Positions 50,514-59,638 of a stretch of 64,000 bases of DNA are shown in pieces. Location of the stretch: contig CAYPYD010000002.1 in assembly GCA_964415195.1 (NCBI GenBank), forward strand, positions 186,001 to 250,000. Direction: 5' to 3'. The notes under the pieces are model-generated. The model was not told the origin of the DNA. It saw only the letters and a list, made by a program, of their open reading frames with translations, and ran no database searches. Each line of letters opens with the position of its first letter. Within the stretch, counting starts at the first letter, position 1. Made by a program: the position numbers and the translations under genes. The stretch comes from WTXA01 sp964415195. GTDB lineage: Bacteria > Bacillota > TC1.

Positions 50514-51377
50514 ATGAAAAAGAAAACAGATAAAGTAGCTGAATTAGTATTTGTAGCATCTGCAGTAGTTTGTATTTTAGCTCTTTTATTAATAATGATA
50601 TTTATATTCTATAAAGGTTCGCCAAGTATTATGAGAACAGGTGTCTTTGACTTCTTGTTTGGACAGGAGTGGCAACCAAGAGCTGAAGTTTTTGGTATTT
50701 TACCGATGATAACCTCCAGTATCCTAGTTACTATAGGTGCTATTGTTATTGGAGCCCCAGTAGGGGTTTTAACAGCAACTTTTATAGTTTATCTAGCTCC
50801 TAGGAAATTAGGCAATATATTGAAAATCGCAACGGATGTACTAGCGAGTATACCTTCTGTAATATATGGTTTTTTTGGCTTGATGATCATTATTCCATTG
50901 ATTGACCAGCTATTTGCAAAGGGTGCTGGTGGCAATAGTATGCTAGCAGCGATAATTATTTTATCTATCATGATACTACCAACTGTTGTCAGTATCTCAG
51001 AATCTTCAATGAGAGAGGTAGATATTAGCTACAGAGATGCCTCCCTAGCACTAGGGGCAACAAAAATCACTACTATATTTAAAGTTATGATTCCAGCTGC
51101 ATTTTCCGGGATTATGTCGGCTGTTATATTAGGAGTTGGTAGAGCACTCGGTGAAGCAATGGCAGTTATCCTAGTTTCTGGAAATGCACCATTTTTACCT
51201 AATTCTATACTAGCACCAGTTAGGACTATGTCAGCAAATATTGCCTTGGAAATGGGCTATGCCAGTGGTTTTCACCAAGATGCACTTTTTGGAACTGGTG
51301 TAATATTATTTATATTCATTTTTATTATCAATCTAGTATTTTACTTTGTTAAGAATAAAGGAGGAGTGAAAAATTGA
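50514..51377 (+). CDS. pstC: Phosphate ABC transporter permease PstC
   Basis: 287 residues with six predicted membrane segments. The cytoplasmic EAA-type loop RDASLALGATKITTIFKVMIP contacts PstB. AAGGAG lies six bases before the ATG. It overlaps pstA by four bases (TTGA). Confidence 0.95.
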   Translation: MKKKTDKVAELVFVASAVVCILALLLIMIFIFYKGSPSIMRTGVFDFLFGQEWQPRAEVFGILPMITSSILVTIGAIVIGAPVGVLTATFIVYLAPRKLGNILKIATDVLASIPSVIYGFFGLMIIIPLIDQLFAKGAGGNSMLAAIIILSIMILPTVVSISESSMREVDISYRDASLALGATKITTIFKVMIPAAFSGIMSAVILGVGRALGEAMAVILVSGNAPFLPNSILAPVRTMSANIALEMGYASGFHQDALFGTGVILFIFIFIINLVFYFVKNKGGVKN

Positions 51378-52174
51378 GTACTAAATTTAAAGACGGAATC
51401 TTAGGATTTTTAGTATATTTCTCCTCATTCCTTACAATAAGTTCCTTAGTTGCAATACTTGGCTATATAATCTGGAATGGATTTGGTGCATTAAGCTTTA
51501 ACTTTTTTATGGAATTATTACCAAGTATAGCTACAACACTCCTAGTAATAATTGTATCAATATTTTTTGCAGTACCAATTGGAATTTGTGCAGCAATATA
51601 TTTACATGAATACGCAAAGAATAAAAGAGTGGTAGAAGTAGTTAATTTCGCAATAGATAGTTTAGCAGGAATACCTTCAATCCTCTATGGCTTGTTTGGA
51701 CTAGTATTCTTCGTAATTACTATGAAATTGAATTGGTCCATATTATCAGGCAGTTTAACCTTAGCTATAATGATATTACCAGTAATTATTAGGGTAACTC
51801 AAGAATCCTTGAAAATGGTTCCTGATAGTTTTAGAGAAGGATCATTGGCGTTAGGAGCTTCAAAGGTAACTACACTCTTTAAAATAATTATTCCAGCTGC
51901 TATTAGAGGAATAATAACCGCCGTTATTTTAAGTATTGGAAGAATAGTTGGTGAAACGGCAGCTGTGTTTTTAACAGTAGGTACAGTTGACAAAGTACCT
52001 GAAGGTGTAATGTCTTCTGGTAGAACTTTATCAGTACATCTATATCTACTTGTAAAAGAAGCTATAGGGCCAGATGCTTTTCAGGAAGCCTTTGGTACAG
52101 CTACCTTGCTTATCATAATAATATTAATAATAGTATTATTTACACAATTACTATTTAGAGGGAGAAACAATTAA
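51374..52174 (+). CDS. pstA: Phosphate ABC transporter permease PstA
   Basis: 266 residues with six predicted membrane segments. The EAA-type loop REGSLALGASKVTTLFKII is present. TTG start overlapping the pstC stop, with GGAGG eight bases before. It overlaps pstB by one base (TAATG). Confidence 0.95.
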   Translation: MSTKFKDGILGFLVYFSSFLTISSLVAILGYIIWNGFGALSFNFFMELLPSIATTLLVIIVSIFFAVPIGICAAIYLHEYAKNKRVVEVVNFAIDSLAGIPSILYGLFGLVFFVITMKLNWSILSGSLTLAIMILPVIIRVTQESLKMVPDSFREGSLALGASKVTTLFKIIIPAAIRGIITAVILSIGRIVGETAAVFLTVGTVDKVPEGVMSSGRTLSVHLYLLVKEAIGPDAFQEAFGTATLLIIIILIIVLFTQLLFRGRNN

Positions 52175-52935
52175 TGGATGGCATAACTAAAATCAAAACA
52201 GAACACTTGGAATTATTCTATGGAGAGGTTCAAGCTTTAAAAGATATTAACTTAGATATTAAAGAAAAGGAAGTAACCGCTCTGATAGGACCATCAGGTT
52301 GTGGTAAATCAACCTTTATAAAAACAATAAATAGAATGAATGACCTGATTGTAGGCTGTCATATTAATGGTAAAGTTATATTTGATGATAAAGATATTTA
52401 TGGTGAAGGTATGGATATCATTACCTTAAGAAAAAAAATAGGCATGGTATTCCAAAAACCTAATCCTTTCAAGATGTCTATATATGATAATATCGCTTAT
52501 GGGCCTAGAATACATGGAATCAAAAAGAAAAGTGAATTAGATGAGATTGTTGAATCATCATTAAGAAAAGCTTTTATTTGGAATGAAGTCAAGGATAGAC
52601 TGAAAACTAATGCCTTAGCTCTCTCTGGAGGCCAGCAACAAAGACTATGTATTGCCAGAGCTTTAGCGGTAGATCCTGAAGTAGTATTGATGGATGAACC
52701 AACTAGTGCACTTGACCCGATTTCAACACTTAAAATTGAAGATTTAATTAGTGAATTGAAAAAGAACTATACAATCATAATTGTTACTCATAACATGCAA
52801 CAAGGAGCTAGAATATCCGATAAAACGGCATTTTTCCTAAATGGTGAAGTAATAGAATATGATTTGACTGATACTATATTTATGAATCCAAAGAATCCTA
52901 AAACAGAGGAATATATAACCGGACGTTTTGGTTAG
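52174..52935 (+). CDS. pstB: Phosphate ABC transporter ATPase PstB
   Basis: 253 residues. Walker A GPSGCGKST, the family-typical INRMNDL, the signature LSGGQQQRLCIARAL and Walker B VLMDEPTSALDP identify PstB. It drives phosphate import with PstCA. Confidence 0.98.
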   Translation: MDGITKIKTEHLELFYGEVQALKDINLDIKEKEVTALIGPSGCGKSTFIKTINRMNDLIVGCHINGKVIFDDKDIYGEGMDIITLRKKIGMVFQKPNPFKMSIYDNIAYGPRIHGIKKKSELDEIVESSLRKAFIWNEVKDRLKTNALALSGGQQQRLCIARALAVDPEVVLMDEPTSALDPISTLKIEDLISELKKNYTIIIVTHNMQQGARISDKTAFFLNGEVIEYDLTDTIFMNPKNPKTEEYITGRFG

Positions 52936-52944
52936 GGGTAAATA

Positions 52945-53622
52945 ATGTCTAAAGAATTAATCTATGTTGTAGATGATGAAGCAAATATAAGAGAGTTAAT
53001 TGAATACAACTTAAAGAAGGCAGGTTACATTGTTAAATGTTTTGCTGATGGTACAAGCTTTCTTGAGACCTTAGAAGATAGTATACCTGATTTAGTTTGT
53101 TTAGATATTATGTTGCCAGATTATGATGGTTTAGATTTATGCAAAAAAATCAGAAACAGTAAAAGATTGAAAAGTATACCAATAATTCTTTTAACTGCAA
53201 AAACTACCGAATTTGACACTATAATCGGGTTAGAATCAGGTGCTGATGACTATATAGGAAAACCATTTTCTGTAAATGAACTAATTGCTAGAATCAGATC
53301 ATTATTAAGAAGAACTATTTCAGCACCTAATGATAAAAATGAGGTAGCAATTGGAAATCTTATGATTGATGTGGAAAAAAGAACCGTAATGATAAATGAA
53401 AAACAAGTTGAACTAACATTAAAAGAATTTGAACTATTAAATTTATTAGCTAACGGCAATGGTAAAGTCTTTACGAGAAATGAACTGTTAGAAAAAATTT
53501 GGGGTTATGACTATTATGGGGATACTAGAACGGTAGATGTACACATACATAGCTTAAGAAAGATAATCGGAGATGAATATATACTTACTGTAAGAGGTGT
53601 GGGATATAAATTTATTAGTTAG
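52945..53622 (+). CDS. phoP: Phosphate-response regulator, OmpR/PhoB family
   Basis: 225 residues: a receiver domain with phospho-acceptor Asp in DLVCLDIMLPDYDG, Thr in LLTAKT and Lys in GKPF, then a winged-helix DNA-binding domain (VELTLKEFELL, WGYDYYGDTRTVDVHIHSLRKII). Linked to pst upstream and to the sensor downstream, it is the phosphate-starvation regulator. It is called PhoP by Firmicute usage, PhoB elsewhere. Confidence 0.92.
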   Translation: MSKELIYVVDDEANIRELIEYNLKKAGYIVKCFADGTSFLETLEDSIPDLVCLDIMLPDYDGLDLCKKIRNSKRLKSIPIILLTAKTTEFDTIIGLESGADDYIGKPFSVNELIARIRSLLRRTISAPNDKNEVAIGNLMIDVEKRTVMINEKQVELTLKEFELLNLLANGNGKVFTRNELLEKIWGYDYYGDTRTVDVHIHSLRKIIGDEYILTVRGVGYKFIS

Positions 53623-53631
53623 GAGTTAGAA

Positions 53632-55347
53632 ATGAAGAAAAAATTATGGAAAAGAAGATTATTTATAAGCTTTCTTATACCCGTATTCATATTAGTTGCT
53701 TCTTTCATGGGAATAGTAGGCATAATATCCTTTAGAGCTTATGACAATCAGCTCAATAGTGATATGAAATCAATAGTTTCACTTATAGATAAGGATAAAA
53801 AAGCTGGAATTGTAAATGAAGATATAATTATTAAATATGATCTTATAGGCAAAATATCACTCATTGATGATAATGGCAAGTTGATATCTAGCTCCGACAA
53901 TAGAATAAAAGATGAAAAAAATCTTTTAGGAAGAGAAGAAATCAAGGAAGCCTTAAGATTAGATCAAGGTTCAAGTCTTAGATATGATGATGTTAAAAGC
54001 CAGTATATTTTTTATAAGGCATATATGTTATCAAATGAAATAATAATAATCGCTATACCATTAATAACAACGATAGAGATGATAATAGCTGTATTAGGGT
54101 ATGTACTACTAGCTATACTACTAACTATAGGAATTGCTGCAGTATTATCATATTACTTTTTCAATCGTAATATTAAACCTATGATGATTCTAGAAAAATA
54201 TATAAGAAGGACTTACAAGCAAAAAAATATTGCTGAAGTCGATATTCAAAGTTTGCCAAAAGAGCTAAAAAAAATTGCAGTTATTTTCAAAAAGACAACT
54301 AAATCATTAGAAGAATCTGCTGCCAATGAAGAAGAACAAAAATTGTATCTTTTTTCTACAATTGATACCATGGAAGATGGATTTATTGCAATTGATGATA
54401 ATAATAATATCAGGTTAATCAATAGAAGTGCTAAAAAAATATTTGAATTGGATAATGAAGACATTCTAGGCAGTAATTTAATGGTTCAGACACAAAACTT
54501 CGAACTAATTGATGCAGTAAATGAATCAAAGGAAAAACCTACAACTAGAGAAATTGTCATAGAAGATCAAACATATAAACTAAGAGTTTACCCATTAGGT
54601 CAACAAAAAGGTAAATTGATTACCTTAAATGATATAACTAAGCTCAATCAACTAGTAAACATGAGGAAAGAATTTGTATCAAATGTATCACACGAGTTAA
54701 AAACACCACTAACAGCAATTAGAGGATTTGTAGAGACACTTAAGGATGGTGCTATTCAAGACCCGAATACTGCTGGTAAATTTCTTAAGATAATTGATAT
54801 AGAAAGTCAAAGATTAGAAAAACTTATTAGTGATTTATTAGAATTATCCAGTATTGAGAGTAATAAAATCAGTCGTTTAAATGTTGATATTGATGTAAAA
54901 GAGGTAGTTGATTCAGCCATAGAAGCATATAAAATTACTGCTGCTAAGAGAAATATAAGCCTTGTTAGCAATGTAGAAACAAGCCATATAATTAAAGGCA
55001 ACTTAGAGTTATTCAAGGCAATGCTATATAATCTAGTCAGTAATGCTATTAAATATAATGTTGATAATGGATCAGTAACAATCAGTCTCAATGAAGTGGC
55101 TGATGGGATTTTATTAAAAGTAACAGATACTGGTATAGGTATAAGTAATAATGATTTATTTAGAATTTTTGAAAGATTCTATAAAGTTGATAAGAGTAGA
55201 AGCTATGACCCGGAAAGTACAGGACTTGGGTTATCAATTGTTAAACATATATTAGATTTATTTGATGGAGATATAAGTGTAGATAGTATTTTAGGTGAAG
55301 GTACCACTTTTAAAGTGTACTTGCCTAAGGAGGAGGAGAAAGAATGA
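53632..55347 (+). CDS. phoR: Phosphate sensor histidine kinase PhoR
   Basis: 571 residues. Two membrane segments (about 12-34 and 145-172) flank an extracytoplasmic loop of about 110 residues, larger than the minimal PhoR of enterics and like Bacillus PhoR. A HAMP-like linker, a PAS domain (about 240-340), a HisKA domain (SNVSHELKTPLTAIRG) and a HATPase domain (NAIKYN, DTGIGI, STGLGLSI) follow. It overlaps phoU by ATGA. Confidence 0.93.
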   Translation: MKKKLWKRRLFISFLIPVFILVASFMGIVGIISFRAYDNQLNSDMKSIVSLIDKDKKAGIVNEDIIIKYDLIGKISLIDDNGKLISSSDNRIKDEKNLLGREEIKEALRLDQGSSLRYDDVKSQYIFYKAYMLSNEIIIIAIPLITTIEMIIAVLGYVLLAILLTIGIAAVLSYYFFNRNIKPMMILEKYIRRTYKQKNIAEVDIQSLPKELKKIAVIFKKTTKSLEESAANEEEQKLYLFSTIDTMEDGFIAIDDNNNIRLINRSAKKIFELDNEDILGSNLMVQTQNFELIDAVNESKEKPTTREIVIEDQTYKLRVYPLGQQKGKLITLNDITKLNQLVNMRKEFVSNVSHELKTPLTAIRGFVETLKDGAIQDPNTAGKFLKIIDIESQRLEKLISDLLELSSIESNKISRLNVDIDVKEVVDSAIEAYKITAAKRNISLVSNVETSHIIKGNLELFKAMLYNLVSNAIKYNVDNGSVTISLNEVADGILLKVTDTGIGISNNDLFRIFERFYKVDKSRSYDPESTGLGLSIVKHILDLFDGDISVDSILGEGTTFKVYLPKEEEKE

Positions 55348-56012
55348 GTAGAGGGTCTTTTGATCAGGCACTAAACGATGTAAATCAAGAAATAGTAGAA
55401 TTAGGCTCAAGAACAATTCAAGTATTAGAAAAAACTAGGGTTGCTCTGACAAATCTTGATGAGAAATTAGCCAAACAAATCTATGATGAGGATGATCTTA
55501 TTGATGCTAAAGAAATAGAAATCAGTGAAAAGTGCATGAATATAATCATAAGAGAACAACCAATTGCTAGAGATCTAAGATTTTTGTTGACAGCCCTAAA
55601 AATTAGTAGTGATTTTGAAAGAATTTGTGATCATAGTGCACAAATAACAAAATTAACCAGGAAACTATTGAAGCATAATGCAGGAACCTTACCTGGAGGT
55701 GTAGAAGAGATGTTCAATACCACCTTGGACTTGGTTAGAAGAATAGTTAAAGCATATGCTACAAGTGACATGGAAATAGCACTTAGTGTATATGAAGATG
55801 ATGATAGATTGGACCAAGCATATAAAATGATGGTTAAATGGATAAAAAGCAAAATAGAAAACAATGTTGATCAAGTTGACCAATACATTGATTACCTGTT
55901 TATAAGTAAATATTTTGAAAGAATAGGCGATAGAACCAATTCTATAGCAAAATGGATTATTTATAAGGAAAAAGGGACAATCAGACATTACTATAATATG
56001 AAAAATCTTTAA
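55344..56012 (+). CDS. phoU: Phosphate-specific transport regulator PhoU
   Basis: 222 residues, all-alpha, with two PhoU repeats. Each has an acidic metal-binding segment (IYDEDDLIDAKE, VYEDDDRLDQAYK) and an SKYFERIGDRTNSIA-type helix. It restrains PhoR signalling when phosphate is plentiful. Last gene of the seven-gene operon. AAGGAGGAGG precedes the start. Confidence 0.96.
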   Translation: MSRGSFDQALNDVNQEIVELGSRTIQVLEKTRVALTNLDEKLAKQIYDEDDLIDAKEIEISEKCMNIIIREQPIARDLRFLLTALKISSDFERICDHSAQITKLTRKLLKHNAGTLPGGVEEMFNTTLDLVRRIVKAYATSDMEIALSVYEDDDRLDQAYKMMVKWIKSKIENNVDQVDQYIDYLFISKYFERIGDRTNSIAKWIIYKEKGTIRHYYNMKNL

Positions 56013-56042
56013 ACAAAGGCTGAAAAGCCTTTGTTTTTTTTT
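56012..56042 (+). terminator. Terminator of the pst-pho operon
   Basis: AACAAAGGC and GCCTTTGTT arms, 6-base loop and seven T after the stem. Confidence 0.93.
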
Positions 56043-56116
56043 CAAGGTATCCTAGTTTATTCAAATATGATACAATAAATTGAATATGTATATGAAAATA
56101 AATATGAGGTGATTAG

Positions 56117-57373
56117 GTGCTAAAGCTTAACTTTCAAGACTTTTATGAATTAAACATAAATAATTACAAGAATGAAGTATTTGAAATTCATGACAAGGTA
56201 GAAAGTCTAAAAAATTCAAATGAACAATATCTAGGTTGGATTGATTATACAAAAAATCACATAAAAGAAATAGAGAAGGCAAGACAACTAGGACTAGAGT
56301 TTCAAAAATTCGAAACTTTAGTTGTAATTGGTATTGGTGGATCATTTTTAGGTGCAAAAAGCTTCTATGAAATCTTTAAAGATAGAATTGATGAAAAAAA
56401 GACAGAACTCTTATTTTTAGGTAACAATATATCTAGCCATTATATAAAAACAGTTCTCAAAAAACTGGAAAATAAGAATTTTGCAGTTAATATAATTTCC
56501 AAATCAGGGGGCACCCTTGAACCAGCTATAGCCTTTAGATTAGTAAAAGAATTACTGATTAGGAAGTATGGTGATGAGGCAAAGGACAGAATCATTGTCA
56601 CTACTGACCCAATTAAGGGTAATTTAAGAAAACTAGCTGTAGATGAAGGTTATAGGACCTTGGAAATACCAGAAAATATTGGTGGTAGATATTCAATATT
56701 TACAGCAGTTGGATTCTTCCCGTTAAGTGCTGCAGGTATAGATACAATTCAAATGTTAAAAGGTATTGAAAAAGCCAAACAAATATTTGATACAAGGCAA
56801 ATTGATAATCCCTCATATTTATATGCTATAGCCAGAAGAGAAGCCAGTAAGATGGGTAAGAAAATAGAAATATTTACTTCCTATGATCCAAGTTTTAGCT
56901 ATTATCTTGAGTGGCTTAAGCAGTTATTTGGAGAGAGTGAAGGTAAAGACAGAAAAGGAATTTATCCAATGAGCGTCATAAATACAAGAGATCTTCATTC
57001 ACTTGGACAATTCATCCAAGAAGGGACTCAAGAACACTTTGAAACTATCATTTGGGCAGAAGAGAAAAATCATCTTGTTTTTGATAAGTTGAAGGTTAAT
57101 TATGATAAATTTAATGACTTAGCTGGAATAGAAATAGATATAATTAATAAAAAAGCTATGGAAGGCACTAGAAATGCCCATAGTAATGGAAATATTAAAA
57201 ATATTTTATTGGAAATCGAAGATCTTACACCCTATAGTTTGGCATATTTAAGCTACTTCTTCATGAAAGCATGCTGTATGACCTGCTATCTTTTAAAAGT
57301 AGATCCATTTAATCAACCAGGGGTGGAAGAATATAAAAAAGAAATAAAAATTCTATTAGATGAGTTGAAGTGA
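56117..57373 (+). CDS. pgi: Glucose-6-phosphate isomerase
   Basis: 418 residues, somewhat shorter than the usual 445-450 of Firmicute Pgi, mostly at the N-terminus. GIGGSFLGAKS binds the sugar phosphate; SKSGGTLEPA, GGRYSIFTAVGFFPL and QEGTQEHFETI are family signatures. GTG start six bases after TGAGGTGA. Interconverts glucose-6-phosphate and fructose-6-phosphate. A Mur-ligase-like gene follows ten bases downstream. Confidence 0.95.
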   Translation: MLKLNFQDFYELNINNYKNEVFEIHDKVESLKNSNEQYLGWIDYTKNHIKEIEKARQLGLEFQKFETLVVIGIGGSFLGAKSFYEIFKDRIDEKKTELLFLGNNISSHYIKTVLKKLENKNFAVNIISKSGGTLEPAIAFRLVKELLIRKYGDEAKDRIIVTTDPIKGNLRKLAVDEGYRTLEIPENIGGRYSIFTAVGFFPLSAAGIDTIQMLKGIEKAKQIFDTRQIDNPSYLYAIARREASKMGKKIEIFTSYDPSFSYYLEWLKQLFGESEGKDRKGIYPMSVINTRDLHSLGQFIQEGTQEHFETIIWAEEKNHLVFDKLKVNYDKFNDLAGIEIDIINKKAMEGTRNAHSNGNIKNILLEIEDLTPYSLAYLSYFFMKACCMTCYLLKVDPFNQPGVEEYKKEIKILLDELK

Positions 57374-57383
57374 AAGGCAGACC

Positions 57384-58721
57384 ATGTTTAGAAATAAAAA
57401 AGAAGTTGAAGAATACATATATAGCTCCTATGTAAATAGATATAAACACATACCTAGTGGACCAGATACATTTACTAGAAACCCTCACCTTGCAAGAAAA
57501 ATGCTAGATGAACTAGGGGCCTTGGATCGTCAACAAAAAAACATTATGATCACCGGCAGTAAGGGCAAAGGTTCGTTATCGGTCATGATAGCCAAGATTT
57601 TAGAAAATCATGGGTTTAAAATTGGCCTGTTTACTAGTCCTCACTTAAGGGACTATAGAGAGAGAATAAGGATTAATGGAAAGGCACTATCCGAACAGGA
57701 TTTATTGGAATTAGCTAATGATTTGAAACCAATATACGAAGACATAGAAAAAAGTCTTCCGAAACATAGATACATTGGACCTGTAGGCGCTACTGCTGTA
57801 ATGGCAATGTCCCATTTTTTCAAAAATAAGACCGATTATAATGTTATTGAATGCGGTAGAGGCGCACGATTTGATGATGTTAACCAAATACAGGGTTTTG
57901 TGGGGGGGATTAACAAAATATTCCTCGAACATGTGGGCCCTCTTGGTCATACAATCGATGAGGTGGCTCATCATAAGGCAGGCCTGATTAAAAAGCCTCT
58001 AGGGGCAGTTTTCACGGCTGAACAGAGCAAATATGCAGACTTAGTATTAAGATACGAAGCCCGTAAATTTGAAATCCCATACTATTCATATAATCAAAAT
58101 TTCAGCTCATATGATATTAGATTAACTAATAAAGGTACAGAATTTTCAGTTAAAGGTAAATATGGTAAATATGAAGGATTATGCTTATCTCTGCTTGGTA
58201 GACATCAGGCTGAAAACGGTGCTTTAGCCATAGCAATATCTGAATATGTGATGGGCCAAAAACTTGATGTTAATATTTTAAGAAAGACACTTGAAAATAT
58301 AAAGTGGCCTGGGAGAATGGAAATTATCGAAAGAAATCCTTTGGTGATACTCGATGGATGTATTTCTAGAGAATCTATGTTTCAAGTCAAGGAAATAATA
58401 GACTTCTTAGAATTTAAAAAAATGATAGCTATAGTTGCCATACCTGAGGATAAGGATTACCTTGGGGTTATTGAAATGCTAAAAGAATATGATTGTGAAA
58501 TTATTCTAACCTATGCAGACAATGACTATCTTAAATTTTCAGAAAATCAAGTTGTGGAAGCTATGAAAATTTCAACAATTAAATTTATTAACAATGTTTC
58601 TGATGCGATTAATTACGCTAAGATACATGCTGATGGGAATACTTTAATACTTTGTCTTGGAACACAATCCTTCATTAAGGATGTAAAAACCTATTATCAA
58701 GAAGATACTTTAAACATTTAA
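57384..58721 (+). CDS. FolC-like Mur ligase family protein, substrate uncertain
   Basis: 445 residues. The ATP loop TGSKGKGSLSVMI, TSPHLRDYRERIRING and HTIDEVAHHKAGLIK place it in the folylpolyglutamate/dihydrofolate synthase group of Mur ligases. Two family motifs are altered: the GGRLDATN segment reads CGRGARFDDVN, and the C-terminal DGAHNP motif reads LDGCISRES (about residues 321-329). It therefore probably ligates an amino acid to something other than a standard folate. It lies between pgi and nadA, 11 bases from nadA, so it may be cotranscribed with NAD synthesis genes. Confidence 0.75.
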   Translation: MFRNKKEVEEYIYSSYVNRYKHIPSGPDTFTRNPHLARKMLDELGALDRQQKNIMITGSKGKGSLSVMIAKILENHGFKIGLFTSPHLRDYRERIRINGKALSEQDLLELANDLKPIYEDIEKSLPKHRYIGPVGATAVMAMSHFFKNKTDYNVIECGRGARFDDVNQIQGFVGGINKIFLEHVGPLGHTIDEVAHHKAGLIKKPLGAVFTAEQSKYADLVLRYEARKFEIPYYSYNQNFSSYDIRLTNKGTEFSVKGKYGKYEGLCLSLLGRHQAENGALAIAISEYVMGQKLDVNILRKTLENIKWPGRMEIIERNPLVILDGCISRESMFQVKEIIDFLEFKKMIAIVAIPEDKDYLGVIEMLKEYDCEIILTYADNDYLKFSENQVVEAMKISTIKFINNVSDAINYAKIHADGNTLILCLGTQSFIKDVKTYYQEDTLNI

Positions 58722-58732
58722 GGAGAAAGCAC

Positions 58733-59638
58733 ATGACAGATATACAAAAAGAAATAATAAGATTAAAAGAAGAGAAGAATGCACTAGTTTTAGCACACTA
58801 TTATCAAACTATAGATATTCAAGAAGTTGCTGACTTCGTTGGTGATTCCTTTGAACTTGCAAAAATAGCTCAAAGAACAAAAAAACCTATCATTGTTCTA
58901 TGTGGTGTAAGATTTATGGCTGAAAGTGCTAAAATTCTTAACCCTGACAAGATAGTCCTTTTACCAGCCTCAGATGCCGGTTGTCTTATGGCAGATATGA
59001 TAACACCGGAAGATGTAATTAAAATGAAAGAAGAACATCCAAAGGCAGCTGTAATGTGTTACGTTAACTCAACAGCTGAAACTAAAACTTATTGTGACAT
59101 TTGTTGCACCTCATCATCAGCTGTTAAAATTGCCAAGTCCCTGTTAGAAGATGAGATTATCTTCGTACCAGATAGAAATCTTGGAGCCTATGTAGCAGAG
59201 CAGGTACCAGAGAAGAAATTCTATTTCTATAGAGGTTTTTGTCCAATACATAATGTAGTTAGCGCTGAGGAAGTAGAAAAAGCCAGGAAACTACATCCAG
59301 GTGCACCTGTTATAGTACATCCTGAGTGTAACAAGGAAGTAAGAGATGCTGCAGATTTTATTGGTAGTACCTCAGCAATAATTAAATATGTTGAAGAATC
59401 GGACAAGAAAGTATTTATTATAGGAACAGAAATTGGAGTAGTAGAAAGAATAAATAAAATTTTAGAAGGCAAGACTGCCTATCTCCTTTCCCACCACTTA
59501 AGTTGTGTGAATATGAAGAAAACTAAAATAACCGATGTTTTGAACGCCTTACAAAACATGGAAGAAATCATAGAATTAGATGAAGATGTAATGAATAATG
59601 CTAGAATAACTTTAGAAAGAATGGTAAGTGTTAATTAA
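58733..59638 (+). CDS. nadA: Quinolinate synthase NadA
   Basis: 301 residues. It condenses iminoaspartate with dihydroxyacetone phosphate on a 4Fe-4S cluster. The three cluster cysteines lie in VLCGVRFMAES, the internal pair region or HPECNKEV, and SHHLSCVNM. LAHYYQ at the N-terminus and YVNSTAETK are typical. AAGGAG lies seven bases before the ATG. It overlaps nadB by one base (TAATG). Confidence 0.97.
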   Translation: MTDIQKEIIRLKEEKNALVLAHYYQTIDIQEVADFVGDSFELAKIAQRTKKPIIVLCGVRFMAESAKILNPDKIVLLPASDAGCLMADMITPEDVIKMKEEHPKAAVMCYVNSTAETKTYCDICCTSSSAVKIAKSLLEDEIIFVPDRNLGAYVAEQVPEKKFYFYRGFCPIHNVVSAEEVEKARKLHPGAPVIVHPECNKEVRDAADFIGSTSAIIKYVEESDKKVFIIGTEIGVVERINKILEGKTAYLLSHHLSCVNMKKTKITDVLNALQNMEEIIELDEDVMNNARITLERMVSVN

